A DNA stretch of 13,154 nucleotides from Hyphomicrobium_A sp041659545 (GCA_041659545.1 JBAZYB010000113.1:1-13154), one strand, 5' to 3'. Positions 1-8,132 are shown, counted from the first letter of the stretch. Numbers and translations are program-made. Notes: generated by a model from the letters alone, not told the origin.

Positions 1-107
1 GCGATGGACCGCTGCTGCCGGAGCAGGATAGTTAAAAATGCATTCTGTACTGCGTGCTTGACGTCGGCGGCGTCGCGGAATGAAACGCCAGTGCAGGCGT
101 TGATCAT
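1..107 (-). CDS. Start of an unidentified leftward gene, cut by the window edge
   Basis: A leftward reading frame opens with ATG at 107 and stays open for 35 codons to the left edge. The visible start reads MINACTGVSFRDAADVKHAV. An AGAGG ribosome binding site lies about six bases upstream of the ATG (near 114-118), and most third codon positions are G or C, as expected for coding DNA here. I do not recognise the protein. It is divergent from the lactate operon, so the two may share the 108-344 control region. It does not resemble the N-terminus of a GntR-type lactate regulator as far as can be seen. The rightward frame covering the same bases has no good start signal and looks like a shadow. 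Confidence 0.35.
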   Translation of the reverse strand, partial: MINACTGVSFRDAADVKHAVQNAFLTILLRQQRSI

Positions 108-252
108 TGGTCGCCTCTGCCGTCACGCGAAAAGCTCCTGCGCAAATGCACCTCCGCCGGCGCGCTGGCGCCGCTTCGAACACGCCCCCGAAGAGCCTCT
201 GCTTCTGCTCGCCCATCGTCTCATTTGCCATCGCCGCGGCCGCAAGCTCGAG

Positions 253-264
253 ACAATCTATTGT
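253..264. promoter_or_regulatory. Perfect 12-bp inverted repeat, candidate operator upstream of lldP
   Basis: ACAAT-CT-ATTGT is a perfect inverted repeat centred about 87 bp before the lldP start, inside the 237-bp gap between two divergent genes. Lactate operons are often controlled by GntR/FadR-type or LysR-type repressors that bind short palindromes in this position. The link to such a regulator is inference, and a 12-bp palindrome can occur by chance. Apart from this and a weak TTGACG at 58-63 (inside the leftward gene), I see no clear promoter in the gap. Confidence 0.3.
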
Positions 265-344
265 GCGCTAGACGCAGCATGGCCTAACAATGTTGCCAAC
301 AGAATGGGCGCCTCAGGGCAAGCCCGTCCGTCGGGGGGAATGCC

Positions 345-1988
345 GTGTGGTCTCAAGTCTATGATCCCTTTGGGAACATGCTTCTCTCTGCGGGAGCCGC
401 GGCAATACCGGTAGTCGTCTTGCTGGGCGCTATCGCGTTCTTCGAGGTGAAGGCGCACATAGCCGCCCTTCTAGGACTGGCAGCCGCGCTCTTGGTGGCG
501 ACCCTGGGCTATGGAATGCCACCCGACATGGCGGCGCGCGCCGCCGCGTTCGGCGCCGCGTTCGGATTGCTGCCCATAGGCTGGATCATTCTCAACGTGA
601 TCTTCCTCTATCAGCTCACCAAAGAGAACGGCGAGTTCACGCTGCTCCAGCAAAGCATTCGCAACATATCGGATGACCGGCGCCTGCAGCTGCTCTTCAT
701 TGCCTTTTCGCTCGGCGCATTTTTCGAGGGCGCCGCCGGGTTCGGGACTCCCGTGGCGGTGACCGCCGCCATGCTCATCGGTCTCGGCTTCTCGCCGCTT
801 TCCGCCTCCGGCCTGTCGCTGATTGCAAATACGGCTCCGGTCGCTTTTGGCGCGCTAGGCTCCCCGGTTATTGCGCTCGCCGGCGTAACCGGCCTCGACC
901 TGCACGAGCTGAGCGGCATGATCGGCAGGCAGCTGCCGTTATTCTCACTGATCGTGCCCTTCTGGTTGATCTGGGCGTTCGCCGGATTCCGCCGCATGCT
1001 TGAAGTTTGGCCGCCAGTACTCGTTGCCGGCGCTTCGTTTGCCGTGCCCCAGTTCCTGGTCTCGAATTATCACGGCCCCTGGCTCGTCGACATCGTCGCC
1101 GCCATCGTATCAATGCTATCCCTTGCCCTGTTCCTGCGTTTCTGGCGCCCGAAGACCGTCATGAAGGAGGCAGGCGACGAGACCCAAGCGGTGGAGACTG
1201 TCGAGCCGGGCACACCGGCGCCGTCGCGACGCGCGGTACTGCGGGCCTGGATGCCATGGCTTCTGCTCAGCGTGTTCGTCTTTGCCTGGGGAACCCCGCA
1301 GGGCAGGGCCTACCTCGATGGCCTTTGGATTTACAAGCTGCCCATCGCCGGCCTGCACGAACTCGTACAGAAAATGCCGCCCGTCGTCGCAACGCCGCAT
1401 GCCGAGAGCGCTATCTATACGTTCAACGCGCTATCGGCGACTGGCACCGGCATCCTTCTTGCCGGACTGCTATCCGGATTGCTGCTGGGCTTCGGGCCGA
1501 TCAGTCTGATGCGCATATATTTGCGCAGTCTTTATCAGGTTCGCTACTCTCTCATGACGATCGCCGGCATGTTGGCGATCGGCTTCGTCACACGGTACGC
1601 GGGCACCGACGCGACGCTCGGCTTGGCTCTGGCGAACACCGGTTGGTTCTATCCGTTCTTCGGCACCCTGATCGGCTGGCTTGGCGTCGCATTGACCGGG
1701 TCGGATACCGCTTCGAACGTCCTCTTTGGCGGATTGCAGAAGGTCAGCGCCGAGCAGCTCGGCATTAATGCGACGCTCATGGCGGCTGCCAACAGCTCTG
1801 GCGGCGTCATGGGCAAGATGATCGACGCGCAAAGCATCGTCGTTGCGTCGACGGCTACGCGCTGGTACGGGCACGAAGGAACGATATTACGCTTCGTCTT
1901 CTTCCATAGTGTCGCCCTGGCCGTACTCGTCGGACTGCTCGTGATGGCGCAAGCCTACTACTGGCCCTTCAATCTCCTTGTTCACTAG
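345..1988 (+). CDS. lldP: L-lactate permease (LctP/LldP family)
   Basis: A 547-residue inner-membrane transporter importing L-lactate, and probably D-lactate or glycolate, with protons. Length matches the family (about 550). The N-terminus WSQVYDPFGNMLLS matches the family start. Hallmarks are EGAAGFGTPVAV at residues 128-139, the NTAPVAFGA stretch soon after, and TGSDTASN at 451-458, which belong to the conserved pore region. The protein is almost entirely hydrophobic segments, consistent with 12-14 membrane helices, with a hydrophilic loop near residues 270-300. The start is GTG at 345 behind a GGGGGGAA ribosome binding site; the ATG at 340 is in another frame. It is the first gene of the lactate operon, with lutA beginning 18 bp downstream, so uptake and oxidation are probably co-transcribed. 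Confidence 0.95.
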   Translation: MWSQVYDPFGNMLLSAGAAAIPVVVLLGAIAFFEVKAHIAALLGLAAALLVATLGYGMPPDMAARAAAFGAAFGLLPIGWIILNVIFLYQLTKENGEFTLLQQSIRNISDDRRLQLLFIAFSLGAFFEGAAGFGTPVAVTAAMLIGLGFSPLSASGLSLIANTAPVAFGALGSPVIALAGVTGLDLHELSGMIGRQLPLFSLIVPFWLIWAFAGFRRMLEVWPPVLVAGASFAVPQFLVSNYHGPWLVDIVAAIVSMLSLALFLRFWRPKTVMKEAGDETQAVETVEPGTPAPSRRAVLRAWMPWLLLSVFVFAWGTPQGRAYLDGLWIYKLPIAGLHELVQKMPPVVATPHAESAIYTFNALSATGTGILLAGLLSGLLLGFGPISLMRIYLRSLYQVRYSLMTIAGMLAIGFVTRYAGTDATLGLALANTGWFYPFFGTLIGWLGVALTGSDTASNVLFGGLQKVSAEQLGINATLMAAANSSGGVMGKMIDAQSIVVASTATRWYGHEGTILRFVFFHSVALAVLVGLLVMAQAYYWPFNLLVH

Positions 1989-2006
1989 CGCAGTGTTTCG
2001 AGGTCG

Positions 2007-2819
2007 ATGAATTTCATGACCCTAACCGGCAGCACACGTGGCGGAGAAACTGCACGGCCGCGGGTTGCCCTCTTCGTCACCTGTCTCGTCGACCTCTTTC
2101 GCCCCAGCATCGGCTTTGCTGCCGTGAAGCTGCTCGAGGACGCCGGCTGCATCGTCGAGGTCCCCCAGATGCAAGTCTGCTGCGGCCAGCCGGCCTACAA
2201 CAGTGGTGACACCGAAGCCGCACGGCGCATCGCCAGACAGGTCATCGCGACGTTCTCCGGATTTGACTACGTGGTCGGCCCCTCCGGCTCGTGCATGGCC
2301 ACCATCCGTAACGACTATCCCGAGATGCTGAGCGGAGAGGCCGAATGGCGCGACCGGGCAAAGGCGCTGGCAGAGCAAAGCTACGAGCTGATGTCCTTCC
2401 TCACCGATGTGCTTGGCGTCCACCTCGATGGCGTCACCTATCCCGGCAAGGTGACCTATCACGACAGCTGCGCGGGACTGCGCACGCTCGCCATCAAGGC
2501 GCAGCCGCGCCAGCTGCTAGCCGACGTCGACGGCCTGGAGCTTTGCGAACTGCAAGACGCCGAGACCTGTTGCGGCTTCGGCGGCACCTTCTGTGTCAAA
2601 TATCCTGACATCTCCATCAAGATGGTCTCTGACAAGGTCGGCAACATCGAGATGACCGGCGCCGACACGCTCCTTGGCGGGGATATCGGATGCCTTCTGA
2701 ACATCGCCGGCCGGTTACGGCGGCTGGGCAAGCCGACGCGCGTGTTCCACGCTGCTGAGGTTCTCGCAGGAATGGCCAGCGGCCCAGGAATAGGCGACCC
2801 GAAGGCGGAGAAGGCCTAA
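2007..2819 (+). CDS. lutA: Lactate utilization Fe-S protein LutA/LldE
   Basis: Subunit of the LutABC (LldEFG) complex, which oxidises lactate to pyruvate without a classic flavin lactate dehydrogenase. It has the two cysteine-rich CCG repeats of the GlpC/HdrB/LutA family: C58-C59-G60 followed by QPAYNSGD, and H152-D-S-C155 with C188-C189-G190 then FGGTFC. In related proteins these cysteines hold an unusual iron-sulfur cluster. At 270 residues it is about 30 longer than typical LutA; the extra lies at the N-terminus (about 16 residues before RVALFVTCLVD) and the C-terminus. ATG at 2007 has CGAGG only three bases upstream; the in-frame ATG at 2016 has better spacing and is a possible true start. 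The TAA overlaps the lutB ATG (TAATG), indicating translational coupling. Confidence 0.93.
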   Translation: MNFMTLTGSTRGGETARPRVALFVTCLVDLFRPSIGFAAVKLLEDAGCIVEVPQMQVCCGQPAYNSGDTEAARRIARQVIATFSGFDYVVGPSGSCMATIRNDYPEMLSGEAEWRDRAKALAEQSYELMSFLTDVLGVHLDGVTYPGKVTYHDSCAGLRTLAIKAQPRQLLADVDGLELCELQDAETCCGFGGTFCVKYPDISIKMVSDKVGNIEMTGADTLLGGDIGCLLNIAGRLRRLGKPTRVFHAAEVLAGMASGPGIGDPKAEKA

Positions 2820-4240
2820 TGGGCGCTCGAGCACACGGCTTCCGGGACCGCGCTTCCGAGGCACTGGCGGACGCCAACCTGCAGCGCTCCATCGCCAGCC
2901 TCAAGGATGGCTTCGTCGCCGCCCGTGCACGCGCGGTTGCAGAGCTGCCTGAGTTCGAAGCGATGCGCGAGGCAGGAGCCGCCATCAAAGACCACACGCT
3001 GGCGAATCTCGACCACTACCTGCTCCGCTATGAGGCCGAAGTCGTAAAGCGCGGCGGGCATGTCCATTGGGCAAACGATGCCGAAGAAGCTTGCCGCATC
3101 GTGCGCGACATCTGTCACCGCGTCGGCGCCAAGACCGTCACCAAGGGAAAATCCATGGTGTCCGAGGAGATCGGTCTCAACGCCGCACTCGAGGCAGACG
3201 GACTCGAGGTGCTGGAAACCGACGCCGGCGAGTACATCGTCCAGCTCGCCAAAGAAGCACCCAGCCACATCGTCATGCCGACGATCCACAAAACCACGCG
3301 CCAGATCGCCGACCTGTTTCACGAGCACCATCAGCGGTACGGATTCACCGAACGCGTCGAGGACGCCGCCGAACTGATTGGCCAGGTCCGTTCAGTGTTG
3401 CGCAGCAAGTTCTTCGCCGCAGACGTCGGCGTCACCGGCGCCAACTTTCTGGTGGCCGAGACAGGATCGAACGTCATCGTCACCAACGAGGGCAACGGCG
3501 ATCTCACGTCGACTTTGGCGCGCGTGCACATTGTCACTGCCGGCATTGAAAAGGTCGTGCCGACCCTCAACGACACGGCGGTCCTTCTGCGCCTGCTGGC
3601 GCGCAGCGCGCTCGGCATGGATGTGACCAGCTACGTCACCTACGCAACCGGTCCTCGCCGCCCCGACGACCTCGACGGCCCCGAGGAGTACCATGTCGTC
3701 CTCATCGACAACGGCCGTACCAAGATGCTGGCCGGTGCAATTCGGCCCATGCTTCGCTGCATCCGCTGCGGAGCCTGCATGAACCATTGCCCGGTTTATC
3801 TGTCGGTGGGCGGACACGCCTACGGCGGGGTGTATCCCGGGCCAATGGGCGCCGTGCTGATGCCAATGATCTCCGGACACGATAAGGCGCAAGAACTGCC
3901 CCACGCATGCACGCTCAACGGGCGCTGTCAGCAGGTCTGTCCGGTAAAAATACCGCTGCCGGATTTGCTCCGGCGGCTGCGGCACGAGCAGTGGGAAGAA
4001 GGCTTCATCCGCGGCAAGTCTCGCTGGGGCATCACGGCCTGGGCGTGGCTGGCGACGCGGCCCGTTCTTTATCATCGGCTGACAAAACTCATCGTCGCCC
4101 TCGCCGGCCTGGCCGGACGATCCCGCGGGCGCTTCCATCGTCTGCCGCTGGCTTCCGGGTGGACCGACGACCGCGACATGCCCGCTCCGCAAGCAACCAC
4201 TTTCCACGCCGCCTGGGCCAAAGCCAAGAGACAGAGGTAA
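2819..4240 (+). CDS. lutB: Lactate utilization Fe-S/LUD protein LutB/LldF
   Basis: Second subunit of the LutABC lactate oxidation complex, 473 residues, normal for the family. The N-terminal two thirds is a LUD domain (GKSMVSEEIGLN and the ETGSNVIVTNEGNGD stretch). A ferredoxin-like part follows: C314-x2-C317-x2-C320-x3-C324-P is a complete [4Fe-4S] motif. The second motif reads C364-TL-N367-GR-C370-QQV-C374-P, so N367 stands where the usual CxxCxxCxxxCP has its second Cys. The C-terminal tail (about 400-473) is more variable. The start overlaps the lutA stop by one base, with GAAGG upstream; lutC starts directly after its stop. Electrons probably pass through these clusters to the respiratory chain (inference from the family). 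Confidence 0.94.
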   Translation: MGARAHGFRDRASEALADANLQRSIASLKDGFVAARARAVAELPEFEAMREAGAAIKDHTLANLDHYLLRYEAEVVKRGGHVHWANDAEEACRIVRDICHRVGAKTVTKGKSMVSEEIGLNAALEADGLEVLETDAGEYIVQLAKEAPSHIVMPTIHKTTRQIADLFHEHHQRYGFTERVEDAAELIGQVRSVLRSKFFAADVGVTGANFLVAETGSNVIVTNEGNGDLTSTLARVHIVTAGIEKVVPTLNDTAVLLRLLARSALGMDVTSYVTYATGPRRPDDLDGPEEYHVVLIDNGRTKMLAGAIRPMLRCIRCGACMNHCPVYLSVGGHAYGGVYPGPMGAVLMPMISGHDKAQELPHACTLNGRCQQVCPVKIPLPDLLRRLRHEQWEEGFIRGKSRWGITAWAWLATRPVLYHRLTKLIVALAGLAGRSRGRFHRLPLASGWTDDRDMPAPQATTFHAAWAKAKRQR

Positions 4241-4882
4241 GTGTTGGGACGCGAAGAGATCCTGGCTCGGATTCGTTCGGCGCTCAGCGACCGCCCCCAC
4301 GCGCAAGCTGACAACGCAGCCCTCGATGAACGAATGGCCATGCGCCCCGCCGGGCCAGCTGTGCACTTCGACGGCGATCTCCTGCCCCGGTTCATCGCCA
4401 AGTCGTTGGCCAATCATTTTACCCTCGAGCGCATCGCCTCGATGCAACTCCTCGTCCCCGCTATTCGCGCACTTCTACCCGCCGACGAAACACCCGACAT
4501 CAGCGTGGCGCAGGCGCTTGACCATGTCGGTTGGCCACCGGAATGGACAATCAACCGCGGCGCCGGGCGACCGGTCGAACGCTTGAGCGTGACTTTGGCT
4601 TATGCGGGAATCGCGGAGACGGGCAGCATCGTCATGCGGTCGGGCGCAGACAGCCCGACGACGCTGAACTTCCTGCCCGACCTTCACGTGGTGGTGCTGC
4701 ACGCCTCGGACGTCGTCAGGTATCCCGAGGATGTCTGGCGCCGGATGGATGTCAGCGCCGCAGCATGGCCCCGCAGCGTGAATGTGATTTCGGGCCCCTC
4801 ACGCACCGCCGATGTGGGCGGCACGATCGTCCGGCCGGCACACGGGCCCAAGAGCGTGCAACTCATCATCATCGATGACTGA
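4241..4882 (+). CDS. lutC: Lactate utilization protein LutC/LldG (LUD domain)
   Basis: Third component of LutABC, 213 residues, a single LUD domain (formerly DUF162). It begins with the usual REEILARIRSAL helix and carries the family signature E126-T-G-S-I-V with the LNFLPDLHVVVL strand after it, ending in GPKSVQLIIIDD. The assigned GTG start at 4241 abuts the lutB stop; AGAGG at 4233-4237 is only three bases away, so the TTG at 4244 is an alternative start with better spacing. Last gene of the operon. No T-rich terminator hairpin follows; only a short GGCC-CATT-GGCC repeat near 4898-4909 is visible. Confidence 0.93.
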   Translation: MLGREEILARIRSALSDRPHAQADNAALDERMAMRPAGPAVHFDGDLLPRFIAKSLANHFTLERIASMQLLVPAIRALLPADETPDISVAQALDHVGWPPEWTINRGAGRPVERLSVTLAYAGIAETGSIVMRSGADSPTTLNFLPDLHVVVLHASDVVRYPEDVWRRMDVSAAAWPRSVNVISGPSRTADVGGTIVRPAHGPKSVQLIIIDD

Positions 4883-5253
4883 TCGACACTGTTCGTGGCC
4901 CATTGGCCGCACCTCTGGAAGGCGGCACGTCAAGGGCATTGAAAAATCGTCCAGCGGACCGACATTCGTTAGCCAATGCACAGGACCAACCCAGGGCCGT
5001 ATCCGCCCTTCGTTGGGGCGACCGGCCCAAAACACTATGCTAGAATAGGTGGACACCGATAGGCGCTGCTTTGATCTGCTACGCGCCACCTACAGCAACG
5101 GCGAGAGACCGGCAGAAGAGCCCGCCGCCGGACTGACCGGGCACGCCGATGGCGGCTAACCGATCTCGCTTCCCGTAGGGGAGACACCATTTGAACACAA
5201 CGACGAGCGGCGACGGCAAGCCCATCGCAAGCGAGAATGCATAGAGGACAGCC
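4883..5253 (+). other. Intergenic region between lutC and iorA, with a long leader
   Basis: A 371-bp stretch with no convincing gene. It holds the candidate promoter listed separately (5013-5046), after which about 205 bases would form an untranslated leader to iorA. The leader contains small imperfect hairpins, for example CTTCCC-GTA-GGGGAG at 5169-5183. I recognise no riboswitch. A leftward hydrophobic frame (5273 to 5079) is open but overlaps the iorA start and has no good ribosome binding site, so I do not call it a gene. Confidence 0.5.
5013..5046 (+). promoter_or_regulatory. Candidate sigma70-type promoter for iorAB
   Basis: TTGGGG at 5013-5018 and TATGCT at 5036-5041 are separated by 17 bases; an overlapping TAGAAT at 5041-5046 could also serve as the -10. 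This is the best promoter-like pair in the gap and would give the molybdenum hydroxylase its own transcription, independent of the lactate operon. The consensus match is partial. Confidence 0.35.
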
Positions 5254-5706
5254 ATGCTCACCATCAGCGTCAATGGAAAAGACTATCAGTTCGATGGCGA
5301 CCCAAATACGCCGCTCCTCTGGTTCGTCCGCGATGACTTGGGCCTCACGGGCACAAAATATGGCTGCGGCGCCGGCCTTTGCGGAGCCTGCACGGTCCAC
5401 CTGGATGGCGAGGCCGTCCGTGGCTGCCTGACGGCGGTTAGCGAAGCATCGGGCAAAAAGGTGACCACGATCGAGGGACTGAGCCCCGACGGCAACCATC
5501 CGGTGCAAAAGGCCTGGCGGGAGTTGAACGTGCCCCAGTGTGGGTTCTGCCAGGCCGGACAAATCATGCAGGCGGCTTCGCTACTCGCCAAAAATCGCGC
5601 ACCGACCGATACGGAGATCGTCGACGATATGACGGGCAATATCTGTCGGTGCGGTTGCTACGAGCGCATCCACGCGGCGGTACGCAGCGCGGCGGGAGGA
5701 GTCTGA
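5254..5706 (+). CDS. iorA: [2Fe-2S] subunit of a molybdenum hydroxylase (IorA-like)
   Basis: Small electron-transfer subunit of a xanthine-oxidase-family enzyme, 150 residues, normal for IorA (isoquinoline 1-oxidoreductase alpha) and related aldehyde oxidase subunits. The N-terminal plant-ferredoxin fold has C38-x4-C43-x2-C46 and C58 as ligands of one [2Fe-2S] cluster. The C-terminal helical domain has C96-GF-C99 and C131-R-C133 for the second cluster, followed by C135 where many relatives have Thr. AGAGGAC stands five bases before the ATG. It lacks a signal peptide, so it probably crosses the membrane folded together with the Tat-bearing large subunit. The true substrate cannot be told from this subunit. 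Confidence 0.92.
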   Translation: MLTISVNGKDYQFDGDPNTPLLWFVRDDLGLTGTKYGCGAGLCGACTVHLDGEAVRGCLTAVSEASGKKVTTIEGLSPDGNHPVQKAWRELNVPQCGFCQAGQIMQAASLLAKNRAPTDTEIVDDMTGNICRCGCYERIHAAVRSAAGGV

Positions 5707-5707
5707 T

Positions 5708-8080
5708 ATGTTGCACTATTTCGACGAACAATCTCGGCCGTCGGCCAAGCTAGCCACCCGCGCCATCATCGAAAATGTCAGCCGCCGTTCGTTCCTCGGC
5801 GGCGCACTCAAGACATCGGGACTGGTGCTGGCACTCCAGGTCGTACCCGGCGCTGCCAACGCCTTCGATGCCTATCCGACCGGCGCCGCCGGTATGCCGC
5901 ATGGGGTTGTCAACGACCCGCACGTCTTCGTGGCGATCGATGCAGATGGCCGCGTCACCATCGTCGCCCATCGCTCCGAGATGGGCACTGGCGCCAGGAC
6001 CAGCCTGCCGATGGTCGTCGCTGACGAGATGGAGGCCGACTGGTCGCGCGTACACGTCATCCAGGCACCCGGTGACGAGCCGCGTTACGGCAACCAGGAC
6101 ACCGATGGCTCGCGCAGCATCAGGCATTTCATCCAGCCGATGCGCGAATGCGGCGCAGCGATGCGCTTCATGCTCGAAGCCGCCGCCGCTGCGCACTGGA
6201 ACGTCGACCGCTCACTGTGCAAAGCAATCAATCACGAGGTGGTCCTGCTCTCCAAGAGCGCCGACGGATCGCTCGCCGAGACGAATAAGAAGCTCGGCTT
6301 CGGCGAACTTGCCGCCATGGCCATGGCCATGCCCGCCCCCGGTCGCGATCTGCTCGTCTTCAAGAAGCCGAGCGAATTTCGCTACATGGGCAAGGGAACG
6401 ACGCAGATCGTCGACCTGCACGACATCACCGTCGGCAAAGCTATCTACGGCGCAGATGTGCGCCTGCCTGGAATGAAGTACGCGGTCATTGCTCGCCCAC
6501 CCGTTGTCGGCGGCAAGGTCAAGAAGTTTGACGCCGCCGACGCCTTGAAGGTGCCAGGCGTCGAGGCCGTGCATCAAATGGATGGGGAATGGAAGGCGCC
6601 TGCAAAGTTCGCCCCGCTGGGCGGAATCGCCATCATTGCCGCCTCCACATATTCGGCCCTGCAGGGGCGCGACAAGCTGGTGGTCGAGTGGGATGATGGA
6701 CCGCACGCGGTCTACAATTCGCCCGCGTATCGCGAGGAGATGCTTGCCGCCGCACGCAAGCCCGGAAAAGCGATCCGCACGCAAGGTGACGCCGACGCTG
6801 CCTTTGCCGCTGCCTCGGAGGTGTTTGCGGCCGAGTATGTCCAAGACCACGTCGCCCAGGCGTCGATGGAGCCTCCCGTCGCACTGGCGCGTATCGTCGA
6901 CGGCAAAGTCGAGGTGTGGGCCCCCGTGCAGAGTCCCTACGGGACCCGCGAGGACATTGCCAAAGCGATGAACGTACCGATCGAAAACGTGACCGTGCAT
7001 GTCACGTTGCTCGGCGGTGGCTTCGGCAGAAAATCCAAGTGCGACTTCGCAATCGAGGCGGTCAAGCTCTCTGAAAAGATGGGTGGCGCGCCGGTTCGCG
7101 TCCAATGGACTCGCGAAGACGACCTGCAGCACGCCTTCTATCACACCACATCCGTCGAGCGGATCGAGGCGGCGCTCGACAAGGCCGGCAAAGTGACCGC
7201 CTGGCGGCACCGTTCCGTGGCACCGTCCATCGTCTCCACGTTCGCCGAGGACACCGGCTATCAGTTCAAGATCGAGCACGGCATGGGCTTCGTCGACATG
7301 CCGTTCGACATCCCCAACATCAGCTGCGAGAACGGGCCGGCCTTCGCCCATACCCGCATCGGCTGGTTCCGCTCCGTATCGAACATCCCGCGCGCTTTCG
7401 CGGTTCAATCGTTTGTGTCGGAGCTGGCCCACAAGCTCGGGCGAGATCCCAAGGAGCTGCTCATCGAGTTGATCGGTCCTGACCGGATCATCGACGTCAA
7501 GGGCGCCGGTATGCCGGAGGACTTCTGGAACTACGGCGAACCGTATCCTGAATTCCCCATCGACACCGCGCGCCTGAAGAACGTGCTCAACGTGGCAGCG
7601 GAGAAGGCCGGCTGGGGCAAAAAGCTGCCCGAGCGTCAGGGCCTCGGCATCGCCGTGCACCGCTCGTTCGTCACCTACGTTGCAACGGTGGTACACGTTG
7701 CGATCGACGACGATGGCACCATCCGCGTGCCCGAGGTGACGACGGCAATCGACTGCGGCTTCCATATCAATCCCGAGCGCATCCGCTCGCAGATCGAAGG
7801 CGCCGCCGTCATGGGCATGTCGACGGCCATGTATAGCGGCATTACCTTCAAGGATGGGCGCGTCGAACAGTCGAACTTCGGTGATTTCGCGGTAGCGCGG
7901 ATGGCCAACTTCCCGCAGAAGGTGAATGTTGCCATTATCGAGCAGAACGTGCCGCACCACGCCTCAGGCGTGGGCGAGCCTGGCGTGCCGCCGTTCGCCC
8001 CGGCCCTGTGCAACGCCGTCTTTGCCGCCACCGGCAAGCGACTGCGGAGCCTTCCCACGGGAGAGAAGATCGAGGCTTAG
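5708..8080 (+). CDS. iorB: Molybdopterin-binding subunit of a molybdenum hydroxylase (IorB-like), Tat exported
   Basis: Large catalytic subunit, 790 residues. Relatives hydroxylate N-heterocycles such as isoquinoline, or oxidise aldehydes, using a molybdenum cofactor. A twin-arginine signal SRRSFLGG (R26-R27) precedes a hydrophobic stretch and an ANA cleavage site near residue 52, so the enzyme should act in the periplasm. The signal has an unusually long 25-residue n-region, but AGGAG just upstream supports ATG 5708. Family motifs: MGTGARTSLPMVVADE, the a/b hammerhead from about residue 242, GGGFGRK at 436-442, IGWFRSVSNIPRAF, and GVGEPGVPP, where E757 matches the catalytic glutamate. It starts one base after the iorA stop. 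No cytochrome c subunit, MobA-like or XdhC-like maturation gene is adjacent. IorAB naming reflects similarity, not proven substrate. Confidence 0.93.
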   Translation: MLHYFDEQSRPSAKLATRAIIENVSRRSFLGGALKTSGLVLALQVVPGAANAFDAYPTGAAGMPHGVVNDPHVFVAIDADGRVTIVAHRSEMGTGARTSLPMVVADEMEADWSRVHVIQAPGDEPRYGNQDTDGSRSIRHFIQPMRECGAAMRFMLEAAAAAHWNVDRSLCKAINHEVVLLSKSADGSLAETNKKLGFGELAAMAMAMPAPGRDLLVFKKPSEFRYMGKGTTQIVDLHDITVGKAIYGADVRLPGMKYAVIARPPVVGGKVKKFDAADALKVPGVEAVHQMDGEWKAPAKFAPLGGIAIIAASTYSALQGRDKLVVEWDDGPHAVYNSPAYREEMLAAARKPGKAIRTQGDADAAFAAASEVFAAEYVQDHVAQASMEPPVALARIVDGKVEVWAPVQSPYGTREDIAKAMNVPIENVTVHVTLLGGGFGRKSKCDFAIEAVKLSEKMGGAPVRVQWTREDDLQHAFYHTTSVERIEAALDKAGKVTAWRHRSVAPSIVSTFAEDTGYQFKIEHGMGFVDMPFDIPNISCENGPAFAHTRIGWFRSVSNIPRAFAVQSFVSELAHKLGRDPKELLIELIGPDRIIDVKGAGMPEDFWNYGEPYPEFPIDTARLKNVLNVAAEKAGWGKKLPERQGLGIAVHRSFVTYVATVVHVAIDDDGTIRVPEVTTAIDCGFHINPERIRSQIEGAAVMGMSTAMYSGITFKDGRVEQSNFGDFAVARMANFPQKVNVAIIEQNVPHHASGVGEPGVPPFAPALCNAVFAATGKRLRSLPTGEKIEA

Positions 8081-8100
8081 CCAACATCTTCCCATGCACG

Positions 8101-8132
8101 CATGGGGATGCCGCTGCGGCGGCATCCCCATG
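8101..8132 (+). terminator. Strong hairpin after iorB, probable terminator
   Basis: CATGGGGATGCC at 8101-8112 pairs perfectly with GGCATCCCCATG at 8121-8132; two further inner G-C pairs leave a four-base TGCG loop. It begins 20 bp after the iorB stop. There is no T-tract after it, so it may act as a transcript-end stabiliser or as a terminator needing other factors. Confidence 0.6.

Noticed and set aside
4..414. Rightward 136-codon open frame
   Set aside because: No ribosome binding site, Arg/Pro/Cys-rich composition, and overlap with the well-supported lldP start.
3392..4447. 351-codon leftward open frame opposite lutB and lutC
   Set aside because: Antisense shadow of two well-identified genes.
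5079..5273. Leftward hydrophobic frame with a membrane-like N-terminus
   Set aside because: It overlaps the iorA start and candidate promoter, lacks a good ribosome binding site, and the translation turns low-complexity; more likely chance.
6212..7960. 582-codon leftward open frame opposite iorB
   Set aside because: It is the complement of a clearly coding GC-rich gene; the translation is His/Arg/Gly/Val-rich with no family motif.
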